Part shown: piece after piece, positions 22,017 to 31,504 of the stretch
How the letters are laid out: every line of letters begins with the position of its first letter
How positions within the stretch are numbered: position 1 is the stretch's first letter
Origin: Bimuria novae-zelandiae CBS 107.79
Lineage: Eukaryota > Ascomycota > Dothideomycetes > Pleosporales > Didymosphaeriaceae
DNA length: 33,552 nt
Direction: 5' to 3'
Assembly: GCA_010015655.1 (NCBI GenBank)
Contig: ML976681.1
Span: 335,070-368,621 of the forward strand
Made by a program: the position numbers and the translations under genes
The notes under the pieces: generated by a model
What the model was told of the DNA's origin: nothing
Seen by the model: only the letters and a program-made list of their open reading frames with translations
Databases searched by the model: none

Positions 22017-22569
22017 TATAATAGGCTACGCCTAATTATTACTTTAGATCTTTAACCCTTAGTTATACGAACTCTAGATATATATAATTTAATACTTAAA
22101 GCTTAACTTTAGACTTTTTATTAAATTTATAAGTATTTTTTTAGCACTTTTGAGTCCTTAAGCACCTATGTATCGGCGCAGGTCACTTAAAGGATCGATG
22201 TTGGCGTATCTCCTAGCAGAGGCATATGGGAGTGCGTGTATAAGAATATAGCCTCGAATAAAATAAGTGTCTATAGGCCTAGTACGAAAGGATACGGAAA
22301 AGGTACTAAACTACAAAGGCCCTAAGCTCCTCTAAATACACCTCTTCCCAGATGGCTAGCTAGCACATAACTACCATAGGTTGACCGTCGGTCTAATGAA
22401 TCCGAAATAGGTCCGAATCGGATCCGTAGTTCCCCATCGGTCTGATAGATCCGAAATTGATCCGATACGGATGAGTGTCGGTTTTCGGATGATCTCGAAT
22501 CCTATCTTGACTGGCCAAGGGTTCTCGTGTCGACGAGCGATTGTTCCTGTTACAACCTAGTCCCTTATA
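22017..22569 (+). repeat. 3' LTR of Ty3-A, split by a solo LTR
   Basis: The parts 22017-22168 and 22560-22569, with one ACCTA copy, add up to 162 bp and match the 159-bp 5' LTR. It ends TTATA and is followed by GCTAG (22570-22574). Differences from the 5' LTR are mainly transitions. Confidence 0.83.
22169..22554 (-). mobile_element. 386-bp solo LTR inside the Ty3-A 3' LTR
   Basis: It begins TGTATCGG, ends CTGTTACA, and is flanked by ACCTA (22164-22168 and 22555-22559). Composition is normal and CA is retained. On the minus strand a run of TCCGA/TCGGA motifs (six within 22400-22489, in an imperfect tandem repeat) precedes a TATTTAG box at 22332-22338. This suggests U3 then R/U5 in minus orientation. 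No relative is visible elsewhere in the window. Confidence 0.87.
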
Positions 22570-22574
22570 GCTAG

Positions 22575-23370
22575 TAATAACTTTTTAGTTTATTAAAATT
22601 ACGCCTATTATAAAACTAGACTTATTAAAATTCTGTATATTTTTATGTTATATGCTATACTTTGCCTTTATATTTTATATAAGTTAAAACTAATATAATA
22701 TAATAGTAGAATCCTTATATATAATTTTTAAATAGTTTAGCTTATTAATAAACCTTATTATAAGCTTAGGTATACGCTTAATAAAGCTTCATAACTACTT
22801 TTTACTAACTTAGTCTTAGTTACGTATAGCTAGTAAAGTATTTACTATATCTTAAATTTGTATAAGAATTATAAGGTATTCTTACTTAGTAAAATCTAAG
22901 ATATACTAGATAATTATTTCTTTTTTTAACTTTATAAGTTTTATTAAATTTAGTTATATTTTAGCGTGTAAAAGGATACTAGCGCGTCTATTACGTAGCG
23001 TAAATTTAGGCGTATTATACGTAGTAGTAATGCGTTAGACTAACTAGATTTAATTATTAAAAATAAATTGTAAGGTAGGGTATATATTTACTTCTTATTA
23101 AGTAGATTAACTATTATTTTATTAAGCTATTATACGTTAATTCTAAGTTAGTGTGGGCTTGGCAAAAGCGCATAGCTCGCCTAGGTATGCAGTTCGCATG
23201 TGGAATACATTACGTCTTTACTAGATATATTTTTATTTTTAGTTTACTTATTATTTTAGTGTGCCCTTCTATTACTATAATTATTATATTTTTTAGTTAC
23301 TACGTGTCGCATAATCTGTTATGTCAATAATAATAATAAAAGACACCCTATCTATTAACCGTTGGTTCAT
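22575..23370. other. RIP-degraded AT-rich DNA with no gene
   Basis: Dense TAA/TAG in every frame, CA/TG poor, with no domain I can name. It ends abruptly near 23370, where normal composition and the CHL1 upstream region begin. It is probably the other side of the old element that Ty3-A entered. Confidence 0.6.
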
Positions 23371-23610
23371 ACATGCAGCACGATCCTTAGTTCCCATCCA
23401 TCGTGAGCGAAAACCTAGACACTATTTGACAGTTGAGTCCTACCGAATAGAGTTGACTGTGTAGAGCCCCGGGTAGCTTCTGCACTTGTGCATAGGTGCA
23501 GATGCAGGTGCAAAGATGTGCACGTGATCGCGTGACGCCAAGACTTGTGCGCGTCCGTGTCGCGTCAAGCTCCAAATGTTCGCAGGAACCCCCCACCAAC
23601 ACCATGCGCC
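23371..23610 (+). promoter_or_regulatory. CHL1 upstream region
   Basis: 240 bp of GC-balanced, undamaged DNA between the AT-rich block and the CHL1 start. It has repeated GTGCA/TGCAGG words near 23488-23522 and CG-rich words such as GATCGCGTGACGCC near 23526. I can name no confirmed regulator site. Confidence 0.45.
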
Positions 23611-26422
23611 ATGGCCGACAAGAAGGATGAGCGGAACTTTCACCACCCCTACCAGCCATACGATATCCAGAAGCAATTCATGGATGCCGTCTACGATTGC
23701 TTGGAGGAAGGCAAAGTGGGCATCTTCGAATCCCCAACCGGAACTGGCAAATCGCTTAGTCTCATCTGCGGATCCCTGACGTGGCTGCGCGATCATCAAA
23801 GACGAAATTTCGAAGAAGGCTTCGCTGCGGATGCGGAAGATAGCGATGAGCCTGCGTGGATAGTAGAGTACGCTCGCAAGCAGAAAAAGCAGTCAGCTCT
23901 TGCTCGGAAGCAGGAGCTCGAGAATCGTATCGCAAAGATCAAAGCCAAGGAAAAGAAAGTCAAAGATCGTCATATGAACGCAGAGCCGCAAGCAAAGCGA
24001 CACAAGGCGTCAAACGATTTGGCTGATAATGCAGACGGAGCACAGTTCGCTTTGAACGATTATGAGAGCGATGACAATGGCGGTAACCACCGCCAGCCGC
24101 ACGACTTCAACGAGTTCGGATTGTCCGCTCAGAACCAGGCACTGCTGGAGCAGATTGGTTACACTACCAAACCAAAAGAAGAGGACATCGATGATGTTCC
24201 GGATGAAACGAAAATCTTCTTCTGTTCGAGGACGCATTCCCAACTTACGCAATTCTCGAGTGAGCTCAGGCGTGTCCACATGCCACCAGCCATAACGCCT
24301 GAAGTGACCACAGATCTGATCGAGCAAGATACATTGACAGAAGACGTGAAACATCTTACCTTGGGTTCGCGGAAGAACCTTTGCATCAATTCAAAAGTTA
24401 ACAAGCTCCGAAATCCGACTGCCATCAACGAGCGATGCATGGAGTTGCAACAGCCTGGCACCTCATCCGATTGTAAATGTCCATTCCTACCCAACAAGGA
24501 GAATGTAGCACTAGTGAACGAGTTCCGGGATCATGCCCTCGCGAAAGTGAGGGACATTGAAGACTTAGGAGTGCTGGGAAAGAAGCTCGGCATATGCCCA
24601 TATTATGCGTCGCGCCCGGTAACCAAGTATTGTGAGGTGAGATGATTTTGCCCTCACCCGAAGCCGCGTTGTTGACGTACCCAGATTGTTACACTCCCGT
24701 ACCCATTGCTGCTTCAGAAATCTGCTCGTAAAGCGCTTGATTTGTCACTCAAGGATCATATTGTGATTATTGACGAGGCGCACAACTTGATGGATGCCAT
24801 AACGGGAATATACTCAGTCTCCGTAACGCTCGATCAGGCCCAAGAGGCGCGCACCCAACTCACCATCTATCTCCAGAAGTTTCGGAACAAGTTAAAGGGC
24901 AAGAATCGGGTCTACGTTGCGCAGATCCTTCGACTGATCGACTCCATCGTTGCATACCTGCAGGCGAAGGCGTCCGAATCGAAAACTTCGGATGGTATGG
25001 TTGACACTACTGCCTTGTTGACTGGCAAAGGCCTCGATCAAATAAATGTGTATAAGCTCAATACATACCTTCAAGAGAGCCGCTTGGCTCGCAAAGTTGA
25101 TGGGTATACTACTTATGCAGCACAGTCAGAAACATCTGGCCAGGCCAACACTGGGGGCCGAGCCCCTAGACAAGCCGTCCCTGTTCTGACTCAAGTTCAA
25201 GCCTTCCTCATGGCCCTGATGAATCCGTCTGATGAGGGCCGCTTTTTCTACTCGTCGGAAGAAGCGAGCGGTATGACGCTCAAATACATGCTTCTGGACC
25301 CTACATTCCACTTCAAAGACGTGGTCGAGGATGCTCGAGCTGTTGTTCTGGCGGGAGGTACAATGTCTCCGGTATGTTGCTTGCTGGTACGTGGACGGTC
25401 ATTCGAGCTCCACTAATGCACGGCAGATGAGTGATTATGAAGACCACCTGTTTTCGTATCTAGATCGAGCGAAGATCACAACCCTCTCCTGCGGTCACGT
25501 CATACCCTCCTCAAGCCTACTTGCAATCCCTGTTGTTCAAACTTTGCGCGGAACCGAATTCAACTTCACTTTCGAGAAGCGTAATACAGAGCAAATGGTA
25601 AGTGCCGCACCCTCACGTGGGAAATTTGGACAGTATACCGTGCATCAGAGAGTAACACACTTCTACAACGCGGCGCCCAATCTCCTGACGATACGCTGAC
25701 AGCACGCCTAGATGATCGACCTTGCGCATACCATTCTGAGTGTTGTACGACATGTACCGGATGGTGTAGTGATATTTTTCCCGAGCTACTCTTACATGGA
25801 CACGTGCACCGCTGCCTGGAAACGTATACGACTTACACCAACACCCGATTCCGCATCGCTTTGGGATTCAATCTGTAACGTCAAACCGATTTTCCTGGAA
25901 CAACGCAGTCAGCCGACATCGGGCAACACGTCGTCTACAAAGGAAGACGCAAGAGATTCGGTCTTGAGCGCATACAGTACCGCCATCGACTCGGGTAAAG
26001 GCCGCGGGGCCGTCCTCTTTGCCGTAATTGGCGGTACCCTATCTGAAGGTATCAATTTCAGTGATGCCTTGGGCCGCGCTGTAGTTGTTATTGGGCTGCC
26101 CTTTCCGAACCCGCATTCTGCGGAGTGGAAAGCGAAGATGCAGTACATCTCTACCAAGGCAGCCAGTCAAGGGCGCGATGGTAAAGCAGTAGCCCGCGAC
26201 TTCTATGAGAACGCATGCATGCGCGCCGTAAATCAGAGCGTTGGACGCGCAATCCGACATCGCGGAGACTACGCCAGCATAATACTTGTAGATCGTCGGT
26301 TCTCTGGGCCGCGCATTCAGGCTAAGTTACCGGAATGGATCCGGAATAGTTTGACGAATGGCACGGGTATCCAAGAGGTGGAAAAACGTCTAGATGCGTT
26401 TTTCGCGGGGAAACGCATCTAA
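23611..26422 (+). CDS. CHL1: CHL1/DDX11-type Fe-S DNA helicase
   Basis: A nuclear 5'-to-3' superfamily 2 helicase (XPD/FANCJ/DDX11 group) needed for sister-chromatid cohesion and fork repair. Exons are 23611-24636, 24685-25371, 25427-25597 and 25712-26422, giving 864 residues, normal for fungal Chl1. Q-motif YDIQKQFM (17-24), Walker A GTGKS (44-48), Fe-S ligands C258, C276, C288 or C290, and C329, Walker B DEAH (372-375), GGTMSP at the end of exon 2, FFPSYSYMD (motif IV), GTLSEGINFSD (motif V) and QSVGRAIRHRGDYA (motif VI, about 803-816) are all intact. A charged coiled segment (about 90-135) precedes the Fe-S domain. The start at 23611 fits the family; the in-frame ATG 66 bp upstream adds an unlike extension. 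No RIP damage. Confidence 0.95.
24637..24684 (+). other. CHL1 intron 1
   Basis: 48 bp, donor GTGAGA, acceptor CCCAG, phase 0. It joins the YYASRPVTKYCE side to IVTLPYPLLLQKSAR, a continuous conserved stretch in the family, and removes an in-frame TGA. Confidence 0.9.
25372..25426 (+). other. CHL1 intron 2
   Basis: 55 bp, donor GTATGT, acceptor GGCAG, phase 0. It joins GGTMSP to MSDYEDHLF, as the family requires. Confidence 0.9.
25598..25711 (+). other. CHL1 intron 3
   Basis: 114 bp, donor GTAAGT, acceptor CCTAG, with a GCTGAC branch-like site about 18 nt before the acceptor. It joins FEKRNTEQM to MIDLAH in phase 0. The intron is open in one frame for most of its length, so retention would add residues before a TGA near 25697. 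Confidence 0.85.
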
Positions 26423-26468
26423 GTGAGCATATGCATCATGCATCTCGCAAGCAGTCAACTTACCGGTA

Positions 26469-27170
26469 CCGAGCTGCCCGGCGCAACGATCCACCCGGGG
26501 CAACGAGCCACTTTTTACTAAGAAATTAAGAAAAATACGAAAGTTTAAAGTAATATAACTTTTAATTACTAATTCTTTTTAAAAACTTCCTTTACTAAAG
26601 TTATAAATGTAGCTTTTATTTATAATTTTGAAATTTTAGTTTCTTAATAATAATTATATTTAAAAAAAAAAAAAAAAAAAAAAGTGCTAAGATTTAAGTT
26701 TTAAAATTAAAAATTTTAAGTTTTTTTAGGAGTAAACCATACTATTTAAAACACATTCTATATTAGAGTCTTTAATATTAACATGCTAACTAAAAAGTTA
26801 TATAAATAAAGTATTTTAAAAAAAATTTAAAAAGATAATCGATCTCTCTAAATAAACCTGTATATAAAAAAAGTCTAATATAAAAAGTGTTTAAAATAGT
26901 ATGGTTTACGCCTAAAACCTTTCCTATTTTAATTTTAAAGACTTTAATTTTAACACTTTTATTTTCTTTTTTAAAAAATGTAATTATGATTAAGAAACTA
27001 AAATTATAAAATTATAAATAAAATCTATCTTTACAACTTTAGTGAAGGACGTTTTTAAAAAGAGTTAGTAGTTACAAAGTTATATTACTTTAAACTTTCC
27101 TATTTTTCTTAATTTTCTTAGTAAAAAGTGGCTCGTTGTGCCGGGTAGCTTGTTGCGTCGGGCAGCTCGG
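26469..27170. mobile_element. 702-bp palindromic MITE (long terminal inverted repeats)
   Basis: The ends CCGAGCTGCCCGGCGCAAC and GTTGCGTCGGGCAGCTCGG are flanked by TA (26467-26468 and 27171-27172). The arms, about 300 bp each (26469 to about 26770 and about 26872 to 27170), pair almost throughout, leaving a loop of about 100 bp. It contains a run of 22 A (26662-26683). No coding capacity. It starts only 46 bp after the CHL1 stop, so CHL1 transcripts may read into it. TA duplication suggests mobilisation by a pogo/mariner-type transposase. Confidence 0.88.
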
Positions 27171-29186
27171 TACCGTGTCTTAGCAGCTAATGCACGCCGT
27201 CACCTCATGCACGCGCACTAATGCGGCGCACCTATTTTTAACGTGACATATCTCCACTAATATAGACCTAATTAATGCCGTAATTAAAGCAATTAAATCG
27301 CGCAAACTAAGAGAAGATTTATTATATTAATAATATACTATTAAGTTTAGTATTAATTAATTAATATTAAATTACTAGTATAGACGCGTTAACTAGTCGC
27401 GTGGAATATAATATAATAATTAGTAAAAATTTTAGTAAATAATAAGAATTTAAGCTCTTACGCTATATAAAATACTTTACTAAACGTAGCCTTTCTTATA
27501 TATAGTAAATAATATAAAACTTTGCGTCTTATATTACAAAAAAAACGTAAGTAAATTTTAGGTTAATTACCTTATTAAGCGTAATAGTAACGCCTTAATA
27601 TTACGTTAAATAACTAGAATTAATAGTAATTATTATAACGCTAATTTAAAGATAAAATATAGACTTTATTTTAATCTTTTATATTAAAAGATCGCGAAGT
27701 ATAGCATAAGGCCTTATATTATAATATAAATAAGAAAAGCGTCCTCCTTAGTATTACTAGCTACTTAAAAAGGATTTTTAATAGGCCTTTATATAAGAGT
27801 GGCTAAGTAAGGTAATTTATATAAAATAATAATTATACGTAGATCTTAATTATCGCATGTATATACACTAATAGATTTGCTATTAATTTAATATTTATTT
27901 ATTTATTTAATGCTAAAAGTCTATAATTAAGCTAAGTAAAAGAAATTAATCTTATATAGTATAAAGTCTTTATTACCTTATCTCCTTCTAGCTAGTTAAA
28001 TAACGAGATAGGTCTTTAATAGCTTTAATAAGTATTTAATTACTGTATAAAAGAGAAAGCTAAAAAGGTATAATAAATATACTAACTTTTAATTCTTAAT
28101 AGCTATAGGTCTTACGTTATAATAAGGTTTATTAACTATTATAATTAAAATAAAATCCTTCTAAGTATATTTCCTTCTTATTTAACGTATACGTTATAGC
28201 CTTTTAACTATATATATTTAAGTCTCTCTTAACTACTTATTTTAATAAGCTTAATACCTATTTCTATAAAAGCTAAGGACTATTAATAGTTACTATAAAA
28301 GACTTTTTTATACTCTTTTAGAAGGCCTAGACTAAGTTAGCTATACTATAATTAATTATTAAAGCTTTTAAGTATATGGGTATTTCGCCACTAGATTCTA
28401 TACTTATCCTTAAGTAATTTAATAAGGCGTCCTTTTTAAAAGTAAAATTATAAGAATACTTTACGTTAGTACTTAGCGTATTAAATTAGCGTAAAATAAA
28501 GTAACTATTATACTTTATTATTAAAGATATTATAACTAAGGAGTCGTATAAGCTTAGCTAGATAATATATTTAATTTTTATATAAAAGTAACCTCTAGAG
28601 CACGAGTATAAGGACCTTTAAAAGGCTTTAAAAAATAAAAATAGTATTAAATAAAGGGTAAGACTTTTCCCTTAGAGCAACCTAAAAAGTAGTAAAAAAG
28701 AGCTATTTTTTAATTACTTATGTATAAAAAGTAAATAATTCTCTTAGTTAATAAAAAGCCTAAAAGGAATAACTGTAACTTTAAAAAAGTGAGTAATAAA
28801 AGATATAAAGAGCTAACAAATAGCTTAAAGTTTATTTACTATAAAAGAGGCGCGTTATATAGGTAGTAAATAAAAATATACGCGCTAAGGAGAGAGCTAA
28901 TTAAGTTACTTAGTAATATCTCTATTAATAGGCTTATAAAACTTAATAATAACTTTAAAGACGTCTTAAAATTGCTAAAAAGGGAGGTTAGAAAGTCTTA
29001 AAAGCTACTTATAAGGCTATAAAGAGGAAGAAATCTACAAAGGGTAATCTCAATAAAGTCGGCCGTCATGTGACTTGCCAAGAAGCTAGCGCGTCACTAG
29101 CGGAACAGAGTCTCCGAGCCTCCGAGCCTCTAAGAGCTCTGTAGAGCGTTAACACCTATACTTCAACCTTACGTTTCTTACTTAAT

Positions 29187-30903
29187 ATGGCTTTAAATCC
29201 TGCTAAAAAAAGCTCTCGATTGCTTTTAGAAGCCTAGCTAGCTGCTATCGTCGTTTTTAGGACAAAATACAACCTTACTTTTTTAGAAATCGCCATTGAT
29301 TTGGGTATAACTGACCACGCCTGTGGTAAGGCATTTTGACGCGTTAAAGGCGCCGCAAAGGGCGACTTACTCTAGGAATTGCTAGCTGCAACACCTATAG
29401 TCAAGCAGTCTCCTCCTGGCAGACCTGTAAAGGTACGCGATGGCTCTTCGCTGAGCGCAAGACTACGGCATGACATTATTGTATATGGCACCTACCAGGT
29501 GCATGACGCTGTTAGAGACCTCTGCGCAGAAGCTAGCATTACACTTAGTAAGAATATAGTCTATAATATTGCTAGGGAGCACCGCGACGAATAGCACTTA
29601 TACGTAATAACTTATAGAGTATAACCTAAAAAACTAGCGCTTAGTAGTAATAATAAGGACTAGTAACTATAGTACTATACCTAGCTTAAGGCTAAATATA
29701 ACCTACACTTTCTACGCATTATATTCGTCTACTATAATAAAATCTTTAAGTCTATTAGCGAGAGTAATATACGTAACAGAAAGTAGAAGATTTTAAAACT
29801 AGTTAAATAAGATAGTAATATCTACGTACTGCCTGCAACGCTACCTAAATTTAGTCTTATAATTTACGCTACTACTTTAACTAATACTACTTACTCCTAT
29901 TAATGCCCTTGCATTATTTAAGCTTAAAATAATAATAAGAGCTATAAGGACCTTATACAACGCGTTTCTTATATAAATAATATAGCAAAAGAGGCTTTTA
30001 AGGTTAAACGCTCTTGCGCGACTATTGCTAGCACTAATAAAGAGTAGTAACTATAAGAAATTAACTATAATATTACTTATAATAATAGTTAACGCTAAGC
30101 TACTAATAAGGCTACTAGTAAAAAGGGTGGAGCTTTCCGCGCAGGTATTAAGAAACCTTTTACTATTAAAAAGTTCTTTAAAATAGAGGAGTTTGTATAT
30201 AACGGAGGGAAGGGCATAAATGGTATCTAGTACGTAAAGAACATATTTAAGAAACACCTTGTTAGATTAAAGGGTGTTTTTAATAAGATAGAAAAGTAAT
30301 TAATTCTTGTGTTATGTCTTTGTAAGAATGTAAGGCTCTTTTATCCTTACGTCTCACGTTAAGACGCTAATCTATTTCCGTTAAGTAAGGAGAGTCGCCC
30401 TTTGTCCCGCCCGGAATCGTGCGGATGAACCGGACTGCTAGCAAAGTCTCTTTGTGTAGAGTTGCGCCAGCTACCTTCGTGTGTGCAAAGGGCCATGTAA
30501 TCGGACACACCTATTCCCTTATTACTACGCTATACGCGATAATAACCTAGGCGTAGCTATTTATTTAATTTAAAATAACATTTACCTATACTTATTAGGT
30601 CTCTAGTACTGCTAGCTAGAAATTAAAGCTCTAGGAATTAAGTTTGGCCCTTAGCCTCCTAATTTACCCGACTTACACCCAATTGAGCGCTGTTTTGGGC
30701 GTCTAGAAGGTTTTTGGCAAGTTACGAATGCCTATCAAGTTCTAAGGAGGCCAAAAAGGCTGCAGAAACAGTACATAAAGGAGGTCTGGCAAGGTGATGA
30801 GACACTCAGGCAGTATATGGCCGAAAAGCTTCATCCTACCTACTTTATGCGCGTTGCAGAGCTCTGCGAGGACGCAGGTGGCCAGAACAACTTTACAGCA
30901 TAA
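29187..30903 (+). pseudogene. Tc1-like transposase relic
   Basis: The start ATG at 29187 opens MALNPAKKSSRLLLEA, with TAG at codon 17. A helix-turn-helix-like N-terminal region follows, including VKQSPPGRPVKV (about 29400) and a second part ending IAREHRDE (29591). The middle is damaged. The C-terminal catalytic motif LPDLHPIE, with Glu at 30685-30687, is intact. The tail runs open through YFMRVAELCEDAGGQNNFTA to TAA at 30901-30903. Start and stop are in different phases, so there is at least one indel as well as RIP-type stops. The first catalytic Asp could not be placed, and the second site appears as QNN. Dead element. Confidence 0.83.
30300..30520. other. CA-retaining island within the Tc1-like transposase
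   Basis: About 220 bp of normal composition between RIP-like stretches, including words such as CCCGCCCGGAATCG and AACCGGACTGC. In the transposase frame it gives no recognisable family sequence and it sits where the two halves of the frame fail to match. It may be a small insertion. I could not find clean ends or a target duplication. Confidence 0.35.
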
Positions 30904-31305
30904 TTAGAACATCTTATTTGGGTGTATTTGCTTATACTTTAGATGGAATCAAGATGCGCGACTTTTGAAGTTGCTACCCCTGCAGGAATCCCTGCTGCAC
31001 GTGACGGCCGACTTTATTGAGATTACCCTTTGTACGCCGGCACCTGTACGCGTTGATGCGGCGGCATCTGCGCTATCTGCGCCATCAACGCCATTATCGC
31101 GCAGTGGCCGTCCGGTCAGAACACCAAGTAGATATCTATAATCTGATTAGATAGCGATCATCTACAGCTCTACAAGACCTCAAATCCAGAAAATCTCGCG
31201 ATAATTGCTTTTGTATAGAGCTCTACAGCTTCATCATTGTTGACTTGATTGTGGTGTTGCGCGTGCACGAGGTGACGGCGTGCATCAGCTGCCAAGACGC
31301 GGGTA

Positions 31306-31502
31306 GTAGGACTGATGGTCGTCGCGTAAAATAACAGCCCGCCGAAGTGGCGCGTAATCACCATGTCTACTTTGATCTCTATGAGCATCAAAAGAAGAGT
31401 CCGACTCTAATATCGCGGCGGTTGACTACTTCATGCGCCAACATCGAAGCATCCGTATGGTAGCCAATAAAATTGGTTTGGGCAGGTGTTTCGTGCAAAA
31501 GG
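31306..31502. other. Spacer between two pogo-like elements
   Basis: 197 bp of normal composition without RIP damage. There is no gene or repeat that I can recognise. It may be original host DNA. Confidence 0.5.
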
Positions 31503-31504
31503 TA

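Larger units (their letters stand above)
4347..22569 (+). mobile_element. Ty3/gypsy retrotransposon Ty3-A carrying six nested insertions
   Basis: The two ends share a repeat of about 160 bp in direct orientation, flanked by the same 5-bp duplication GCTAG (4342-4346 and 22570-22574). The LTR termini read TATAA and TTATA, the form expected if TGTAA and TTACA lost their TG and CA to RIP. A purine tract lies just upstream of the 3' LTR. Plus-strand protease/reverse transcriptase, RNase H, integrase and chromodomain relics lie in the right order between them. Subtracting the six insertions and one target duplication each (10,203 bp) from 18,223 bp leaves 8,020 bp, a normal size for a fungal Ty3 element. 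It is inactive: the frame is full of RIP-type stops. The primer binding site is not recognisable. Confidence 0.85.
29038..31032 (+). mobile_element. Tc1-like DNA transposon nested in the pogo-like copy 2
   Basis: 1,995 bp. The terminal inverted repeats begin CAAAGGGTAATCTCAATAAA, pair perfectly over about 31 bp and extend to about 38 bp with one mismatch. They are flanked by TA (29036-29037 and 31033-31034). A plus-strand transposase relic fills the element. Its two ends keep normal composition, and the middle (about 29600-30200) is RIP-like. Confidence 0.93.
27262..31141 (+). pseudogene. Pogo/CENP-B-type transposase relic (split)
   Basis: The start codon is ATA (27262-27264), aligned with the intact ATG of copy 3, which opens MDPIEAALESLKS. 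The catalytic region near 28080-28230 still shows FLIA-G and LLTIIIKIK-like core sequence in shifting quality, with TAA/TAG at Gln positions. The last part is undamaged: joining 29037 to 31035 across the Tc1-like insertion keeps the frame (KRKKS to TPAPVRVDA). It ends RTPSRYL and TAA at 31139-31141. RIP stops make it dead. Confidence 0.72.
27173..31303 (+). mobile_element. Pogo-like DNA transposon (copy 2), split by a Tc1-like element
   Basis: The terminal inverted repeats (27173 to about 27220 and about 31255 to 31303) share GCAGCTRATGCACGCCGTCA and are flanked by TA (27171-27172 and 31304-31305). Without the Tc1-like insertion and one TA the element is 2,134 bp. That agrees with the length predicted for copy 3 (31505 to about 33640). 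It encodes a pogo/CENP-B-type transposase relic. Confidence 0.87.

Noticed and set aside
2765..23370. A gene cluster or effector-type genes hidden in the AT-rich block
   Set aside because: Apart from transposon relics, no frame with a start, signal peptide, introns or normal codon use could be found. Long frames are broken by TAA/TAG throughout.
23545..23610. Upstream in-frame ATG as the CHL1 start
   Set aside because: The 22 extra residues are unlike the family, whose members begin close to the HHPY-PYDIQ motif. ATG at 23611 fits better.
26662..26683. Run of 22 A as the tail of a LINE or SINE
   Set aside because: It lies inside one arm of a TA-flanked palindromic MITE, with no upstream retroposon sequence and no matching target duplication around it.
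30051..30257. Minus-strand 68-codon frame
   Set aside because: Antisense to the Tc1-like transposase relic.
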